Positions 60,003 through 64,000 of a stretch of DNA of 64,000 bases are shown piece by piece (positions within the stretch are counted from its first letter, which is position 1; the number at the start of each line of letters is the position of its first letter). Origin of the DNA: CBDBGD01 sp965205235 (GTDB taxonomy: Bacteria; Chloroflexota; Dehalococcoidia; Lucifugimonadales; UBA1127). A model generated the notes under the pieces. The model worked only from the letters and a program-made list of their open reading frames with translations, was not told the DNA's origin and ran no database searches. A program made the translations under genes and the position numbers. The DNA lies in contig CBDBGD010000006.1 of assembly GCA_965205235.1 (NCBI GenBank), positions 62,001 to 126,000 on the forward strand. The letters run 5' to 3'.

Positions 60003-61112
60003 CTAGCGGGGCATCTCCCCCAGGGTCACCGGGGCCTCCAGACGCTTGCCGTCGCGGATCAGCTCGACCAGGATCTGCTGGTCCACGTGGAACTGCTCCC
60101 GGAGATGGCGTTGCAGGTCTCGCACCTCACCCACGGGATTGCCATTCATCGCGATGACAACGTCTCCTTGCCGGAGGTTGGCTTCGTCCGCGGGGCCGTC
60201 GGGCCAGATGTAGGCCAGGACGACGCCGCCCCTGCTGGGCAGGTCCATCTCCAGGGCGAGGGTGGCGGAGACGTCCTCGACGCTCACCCCAAGCCAGGGC
60301 CAGACGACGCGCCCGGAGTTGATGATGGACCGCACCACCGGCACCGCGGTGAAGCTGCCGACGGAGAAGCCGATGCCCTGGGCCGAGCTCACGACGATGG
60401 TGTTCACGCCGACGACCTCTCCTCGCATGCTCACCAGCGGGCCGCCGCTGTTGCCGTCGTTGATGGCCGCGTCGGTCTGGATGAGGTCGCCGAAGTAGCT
60501 GTGGCCCACGCGTAGGGTGCGCTCCAACGCTCCGACGACTCCAACGGTGACAGTGGGCCCGCCCGGCAGGCCCAGCGCGTTGCCTATGGCAATGACCCAG
60601 TCGCCGACGGCGACGGCGTCCGGGTCGGCGAAGGTGACGGTGGGGAAGGGGCCGTCCTCCTTGATCTTCAGCACTGCGAGATCGGTGCGGGGGTCGTGGC
60701 CCACCAGCTCCGCTTCCAGGGTACGCCCGTCGTCGGTCGCGACCTGGATCCGCTCGCTGCCCTCAATGACGTGGTAGTTGGTGACGACGTGGCCTTCCTG
60801 GGTGACGATGAAGCCGGTGCCGCCTCCCACCCGGGGCCGGACGCCGAAGAAGTCGGACCGCGTTCCGACGGTGGCGATGCTGACCACGGCGGGCCGGACC
60901 AGCGCGACGACATCCGCCACGGAGGGGAGGGCCGGGGCCAGGCTCGTCGACACCAGGCTGGGGGTGAGCAGCGGCGCCGCCCTGCCGTTCACGGCAGCGT
61001 CAGCCGCCGTGACGTTGGAAGGCGGTGCTTCGACGGCATCGAAGAGGCCGCAGGAGGCCATCAGGAGGCCGACGAGCACGGCGACGACAAGCAGAAGCCT
61101 TCGCCGGGTCAA
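60003..61112 (-). CDS. HtrA/DegP-type serine protease, predicted lipoprotein
   Basis: 369 residues. Signal peptide with lipobox LMASC (Cys21 lipidated), a linker rich in Ala/Ser/Pro, a trypsin-like domain with His114 (TNYHVIEG), Asp144 (RTDLAVL) and Ser222 (NDGNSGGPL), and one C-terminal PDZ domain (from about 275). Envelope quality control, anchored to the membrane outer face. ATG 61112; 71 bp downstream of rplY. Confidence 0.93.
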   Translation of the reverse strand: MTRRRLLLVVAVLVGLLMASCGLFDAVEAPPSNVTAADAAVNGRAAPLLTPSLVSTSLAPALPSVADVVALVRPAVVSIATVGTRSDFFGVRPRVGGGTGFIVTQEGHVVTNYHVIEGSERIQVATDDGRTLEAELVGHDPRTDLAVLKIKEDGPFPTVTFADPDAVAVGDWVIAIGNALGLPGGPTVTVGVVGALERTLRVGHSYFGDLIQTDAAINDGNSGGPLVSMRGEVVGVNTIVVSSAQGIGFSVGSFTAVPVVRSIINSGRVVWPWLGVSVEDVSATLALEMDLPSRGGVVLAYIWPDGPADEANLRQGDVVIAMNGNPVGEVRDLQRHLREQFHVDQQILVELIRDGKRLEAPVTLGEMPR

Positions 61113-61182
61113 CGCTTCACGCCCGCGGGACAGTGAGACCCCGCGTACACACGACAGGGCACGTCGCGCCCTCCTCCGAAAT

Positions 61183-61824
61183 CTACGGGGTGTCCTGCTC
61201 GCCCTCGGCAGCCGCCTCGCCCGCCTCGGCGGGCGCCGCCGCGCCTTCTTCGTCCTCGGCAGCGGCGACGGGCGCCTGTGCGTGCACCACGACCTGCTCG
61301 GGCGGGGTGATGACCGTGACCCCGTCGGGGATGGTCAGGTCGGCCACGCGAACGGCCTTCTCGAAGTCGTCGATGCCGGAGACGTCGGCGCTGAGGGACT
61401 GGGGCACCTCCAGCGGAAGGCACTCCACAAGCACCGTCGAGAGGGTCTGCAGAAGGTTGCCGCCCAGCATACGAGCGGCAGGCGCGTCCCCCTCGAGGAA
61501 GACGGGGACTTCCACCTGCACGGTCTCCGCTACGTTCACCCGCAGAAGGTCCACGTGGAGCACCTCGCGCCGAACGGGGTGGAACTGGATGTCTTGGACG
61601 AAGGCAAGCTGCCTGTCGGACCCGACGTGGACGAAGACGGGCTGGCTGGTGCCCACGCGGAGCAGGACCCGGCGCAGGTCGGCGGTGCTGGCCTGGAGGG
61701 AGTCGGAGGGCTGGCCCGCGCCGTAGAGGTGGAGGGGCGTGATCCCCTGTCGCCGCAAGCCCTTGACCGCCTTTCCCAGCACGGTGCGCGGCTCGGCCTG
61801 TAGCATTGCGGTGTCTGTCGTCAT
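61183..61824 (-). CDS. rplY: 50S ribosomal protein L25 (Ctc form)
   Basis: 213 residues: N-terminal L25 domain (GKAVKGLRRQGITPLHLYG) that binds 5S rRNA, plus the longer beta domain of the Ctc type, then an Ala/Glu-rich tail. ATG 61824 follows AGGAG. The mRNA leader carries a perfect hairpin. Confidence 0.93.
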   Translation of the reverse strand: MTTDTAMLQAEPRTVLGKAVKGLRRQGITPLHLYGAGQPSDSLQASTADLRRVLLRVGTSQPVFVHVGSDRQLAFVQDIQFHPVRREVLHVDLLRVNVAETVQVEVPVFLEGDAPAARMLGGNLLQTLSTVLVECLPLEVPQSLSADVSGIDDFEKAVRVADLTIPDGVTVITPPEQVVVHAQAPVAAAEDEEGAAAPAEAGEAAAEGEQDTP

Positions 61825-61846
61825 GCTAGCTCCTCTCTGGTCGACC

Positions 61847-61865
61847 GGCTGCCGGCAGGGCAGCC
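61847..61865 (-). other. Hairpin in the rplY leader
   Basis: GGCTGCC and GGCAGCC pair over a 5-nt loop, ending about 20 nt before the ribosome site. No T-run, so not a classical terminator; may mimic a 5S rRNA helix for feedback. Confidence 0.5.
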
Positions 61866-61898
61866 GTAGGTTGGCGATTGCATTACGCGCTCCTCCCT

Positions 61899-61904
61899 AT
61901 TCTA
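61899..61904 (-). promoter_or_regulatory. -10 element of rplY
   Basis: TAGAAT on the minus strand, about 75 nt before the start codon; no -35 at the right spacing (a TTGACT lies only 6 nt away). Confidence 0.35.
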
Positions 61905-61992
61905 CACAGGAGTCAAAGCGCGGGCGAGTGGGGTGGAAAAGCTGAAAAGGCCATCGGCAATTCACCCTCTCTTGTCCCAGGAAGGAAGCGCC

Positions 61993-62001
61993 TGCTATAC
62001 T
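61993..62001 (+). promoter_or_regulatory. Extended -10 promoter of the rrf2-E1-cysteine synthase cluster
   Basis: TGC-TATACT, 31 nt before ATG 62033. Confidence 0.55.
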
Positions 62002-62032
62002 TAGCCACACACGGCTCCAGAGGTGGGCCACA

Positions 62033-62473
62033 ATGCGCGTACCCATGAAGGTAGACTACGGGGTCCGAGCGCTGGTGGAGTTGGCCCAGAACCACGGCGA
62101 AGGGCTGCTGATGCCCTCGGCCACGATAGCCGGGAAGCAGAGCATCCCCGAGCCGTACCTGGACCAGCTTCTAGCCCTGCTGAACAAGTCAGGGCTCGTC
62201 CGGAGCCGCCGGGGACCGCAGGGCGGCCACATGCTGGCCCGCCCGCCCAGCGAGATCACGCTGACGATGGTGATGAACACGCTGGAAGGCCCCGCGGCGC
62301 CCTTGGACTGTCTGGACGAACCAGGCGAGTGTACCCTGTCCGGCGCCTGTGCGCAGCGCGAGATGTGGCGGTCAGTGGAAGAGGCTTTCGAGCTGGTGTT
62401 GCAGTCAACCACGATCGGCGACCTGGCCATCCGGCAGCGTCAGCTGACGGCACGCAGCACCTACCAGATCTAG
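62033..62473 (+). CDS. Rrf2 family transcriptional regulator
   Basis: 146 residues from ATG 62033 (GAGGTG 7-8 nt upstream). Winged helix with KVDYGVRALVELA, IPEPYLDQLLALLNKSGLVRSRRGPQGG in the family pattern. Cys93, Cys100 and Cys106 (C-x6-C-x5-C) lie in the loop that binds an Fe-S cluster in IscR and NsrR; His/Glu/Asp as fourth ligand unknown. Likely controls the adjoining sulfur genes, as CymR or IscR do elsewhere (inference). Confidence 0.88.
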   Translation: MRVPMKVDYGVRALVELAQNHGEGLLMPSATIAGKQSIPEPYLDQLLALLNKSGLVRSRRGPQGGHMLARPPSEITLTMVMNTLEGPAAPLDCLDEPGECTLSGACAQREMWRSVEEAFELVLQSTTIGDLAIRQRQLTARSTYQI

Positions 62474-62600
62474 ACTCGACGCCTCGGCCACACGAACCGC
62501 AACCGGCATCCGGGTGGTGCCGGAATCTCCAGCGCTGGCAGAAGGCGTCTTTTTGTTGCCCGCCAGTCCGGAATCGGCACGAACCAAGGAGGTCTGACAG

Positions 62601-63422
62601 ATGACGCAAGTGCGAACGATGACACCGGAGCAGGTGAACCGCTATAGCCGGCATATCATCATGCCCCAGGTGGGCAGCCGAGGGCAGCGCGCCCTGATGG
62701 AGTCGAAAGTCCTCATCGTGGGCGCCGGGGGCCTGGGCTCGCCCGTGGCGGTCTACCTGGCCCTGGCCGGCGTTGGGACGATTGGACTGGTCGACTTCGA
62801 CGTGGTGGACCTGTCCAATCTCCAGCGGCAGATCCTCCACCAGACAGAGGACGTGGGCCGGCCCAAGGTCGTCTCGGCGCAGGAGACCATCGCAGCCTAC
62901 AACCCCGACGTCGAGGTACGTGTCCACGAGACCCGCCTCTCGTCCGAGAACGCCATGGAGATCATGGGCCAGTACGACGTCATCGTGAGCGGCGCCGACA
63001 ACTTTGCGACGCGCTACCTGCTCAACGATGCGGCGTACCTGCTCGGCAAGCCACTGGTCGACGGCAGCATCCTCATCTTCGACGGCCAAGCGACGGTCTA
63101 CATCCCCGGCAAGGGGTGCTACCGCTGCCTCTTCCCAACGCCTCCACCGCCCGGCGCCGTCCCCAGTTGCGCCGAGGCCGGCGTACTGGGCGCTCTCACG
63201 GGCATGGTGGGAAGCATCCAGGCCGTGGAAACGCTGAAGCTGATCCTGGGCATCGGCGAATCGCTGTCGTCGCGGCTGCTGCTGATCGACGCTCTCAGCA
63301 TGGAGTTCCGCGTGGTGCGCATCCGCCCCAACCCCTCGTGCCCCCTCTGCGGCGCGGAGCCCAGCGTCCACGAGCTCATCGACTACGAGGTCTTCTGCGG
63401 CCTCCCGGCGGCAGCGGACTAG
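62601..63422 (+). CDS. E1-like ThiF/MoeB/MoeZ-family adenylyltransferase
   Basis: 273 residues from ATG 62601 with AAGGAGG upstream. Starts RYSRHIIMPQVG, nucleotide motif GAGGLGSP at 41-48, DFDVVDLSNLQRQ with the catalytic Asp/Arg, and two zinc Cys pairs (CYRC and CPLC). Lacks the rhodanese domain of MoeZ. Activates the C-terminal Gly of an ubiquitin-like sulfur carrier (ThiS, MoaD or CysO). Position next to a cysteine synthase favours a CysO-type carrier. Confidence 0.9.
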   Translation: MTQVRTMTPEQVNRYSRHIIMPQVGSRGQRALMESKVLIVGAGGLGSPVAVYLALAGVGTIGLVDFDVVDLSNLQRQILHQTEDVGRPKVVSAQETIAAYNPDVEVRVHETRLSSENAMEIMGQYDVIVSGADNFATRYLLNDAAYLLGKPLVDGSILIFDGQATVYIPGKGCYRCLFPTPPPPGAVPSCAEAGVLGALTGMVGSIQAVETLKLILGIGESLSSRLLLIDALSMEFRVVRIRPNPSCPLCGAEPSVHELIDYEVFCGLPAAAD

Positions 63423-63430
63423 CGGGGCGT

Positions 63431-64000
63431 ATGAGCGCACACGAGGACTTCCCGGAGCTTTCGGGCTTCCAGAGCGGCGGGCTAAAGCGCGACCTGCTGG
63501 ACGCCATCGGGAACACGCCGCTGGTGCACCTGCCGCACGTGAGCCCCAAGCCGGGCGTTCGCATCTTCGCCAAGCTGGAGGGCCAGAATCCCACGGGCAG
63601 TGTCAAGGACCGCATCGCCCGGTCGATGGTCCTGAACGCCGAGCGCGACGGCACCCTGACGCCGGACGTCACCGTGTTGGAGCCCACCAGCGGCAACACC
63701 GGCATCTCCCTAGCCCTGACGTGCAAGCTCCGGGGGTATCGACTCAAGGTGGTGATGCCCGCCAACGTGAGCGCCGAGCGGACCCAGCTTCTGGAGGCCT
63801 ACGGCGCAGAGGTGGTCACCAGCGACGGCGACAAAGGCACGAACTACGCGATCCAGGTGGCCCAGGGGATGGTCGAGGCGGAGCCGGGCGCGTACTTCAT
63901 GCCGTACCAGTACGGGAACCCCGCCAATCCCCAGGCCCACTACGAAGGCACGGCGGCGGAGATCCTGGATGCGCTGCCGGAGGTGGACGTCTTCGTCGCG
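63431..64000 (+). CDS. Cysteine synthase (O-acetylserine / O-phosphoserine sulfhydrylase family), 3' end cut by window
   Basis: 190 codons from ATG 63431 to the window edge. N-terminal extension of about 20 residues, then LDAIGNTPLVHL, PLP-binding Lys59 in GSVKDRIA, and PTSGNTGISLA (87-97). Makes cysteine from an activated serine and sulfide or a thiocarboxylated carrier. Adjacent to the E1-like gene (9 nt), consistent with CysM-type carrier-dependent synthesis; the deciding C-terminal part is outside the window. Confidence 0.9.
   Translation, partial: MSAHEDFPELSGFQSGGLKRDLLDAIGNTPLVHLPHVSPKPGVRIFAKLEGQNPTGSVKDRIARSMVLNAERDGTLTPDVTVLEPTSGNTGISLALTCKLRGYRLKVVMPANVSAERTQLLEAYGAEVVTSDGDKGTNYAIQVAQGMVEAEPGAYFMPYQYGNPANPQAHYEGTAAEILDALPEVDVFVA

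Overview
The window is GC-rich bacterial chromosome, packed with genes and short of spacers, with many GTG and TTG starts and many 4-bp start/stop overlaps. The best guess for the source is a Chloroflexota (Dehalococcoidia or SAR202-like) heterotroph. The clues are a huge membrane protein with the 'YYY' (DUF2298) domain known mainly from Chloroflexi and archaea, a two-gene methylmalonyl-CoA mutase, both ferredoxin-linked and lipoate-linked 2-oxoacid dehydrogenases, and dispersed palindromic repeats. The placement is inference. I see no rRNA, tRNA, CRISPR array, complete insertion sequence or replication origin.

Layout. 1-8.6 kb (minus strand): a cut-off PAP2-type membrane enzyme, fumarase, a small [2Fe-2S] protein, then an operon of acyl-CoA dehydrogenase, methylmalonyl-CoA epimerase, the B12-binding mutase subunit and an amidohydrolase. 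After about 1.1 kb of gene-free, repeat-filled DNA comes the large mutase subunit. Together these give odd-chain or branched acyl-CoA -> propionyl/methylmalonyl-CoA -> succinyl-CoA -> fumarate/malate. 8.6-14.6 kb: ruvB, a phosphotriesterase-family hydrolase, uvrB and a translationally coupled pair (TcmP plus a three-Cys Gp37/Gp68 protein) that looks horizontally acquired. 14.7-25.5 kb: 2-oxoacid:ferredoxin oxidoreductase (korAB), an RlmD-like RNA methyltransferase, maf, tatB, tatC with a convergent tatA, and a complete pyruvate/branched-chain dehydrogenase operon (E3-E1alpha-E1beta-E2). 25.5-32.5 kb: DNA repair and translation genes (an endonuclease III-like glycosylase, sfsA, yebC, ruvC, ruvA, pth, ligA), interrupted by an AT-richer PD-(D/E)XK nuclease-like gene. 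32.5-43.3 kb: a DUF1015 gene, a long minus-strand unit (CPBP protease, trpA, aroH, ribF, a 54-codon small ORF, a class V aminotransferase, serA), and the yceD-rpmF-fabD-nusB-acpP unit, then a family 5 uracil-DNA glycosylase.

43.3-53.6 kb: a ThDP enzyme, an alpha/beta hydrolase with a Cys nucleophile, an orphan nucleotidyltransferase, a LOG-like gene overlapping enolase, GAPDH and the 1414-residue glycosyltransferase/YYY protein. 53.6-61.8 kb (minus strand): rplY, an HtrA-type lipoprotein protease, a D-aminoacylase-like amidohydrolase, and a six-gene potassium-uptake unit (trkH, trkA, usp, short trkA-N, trkA) ending in pheA. 61.9-64 kb: an Rrf2 regulator, an E1-like adenylyltransferase and a cysteine synthase cut by the window edge, which probably opens a sulfur-carrier cysteine pathway.

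Best leads for novelty: the TcmP/three-Cys pair, the AT-rich nuclease, the unlisted 54-aa membrane ORF after ribF, a perfect palindrome over the trk promoter, the repeat-rich spacer, and several enzymes whose catalytic residue is swapped (glycosylase Lys->Glu, hydrolase Ser->Cys, D-aminoacylase Cys->Asp). All GC statements are by eye. Family assignments rest on motifs, not on database searches.
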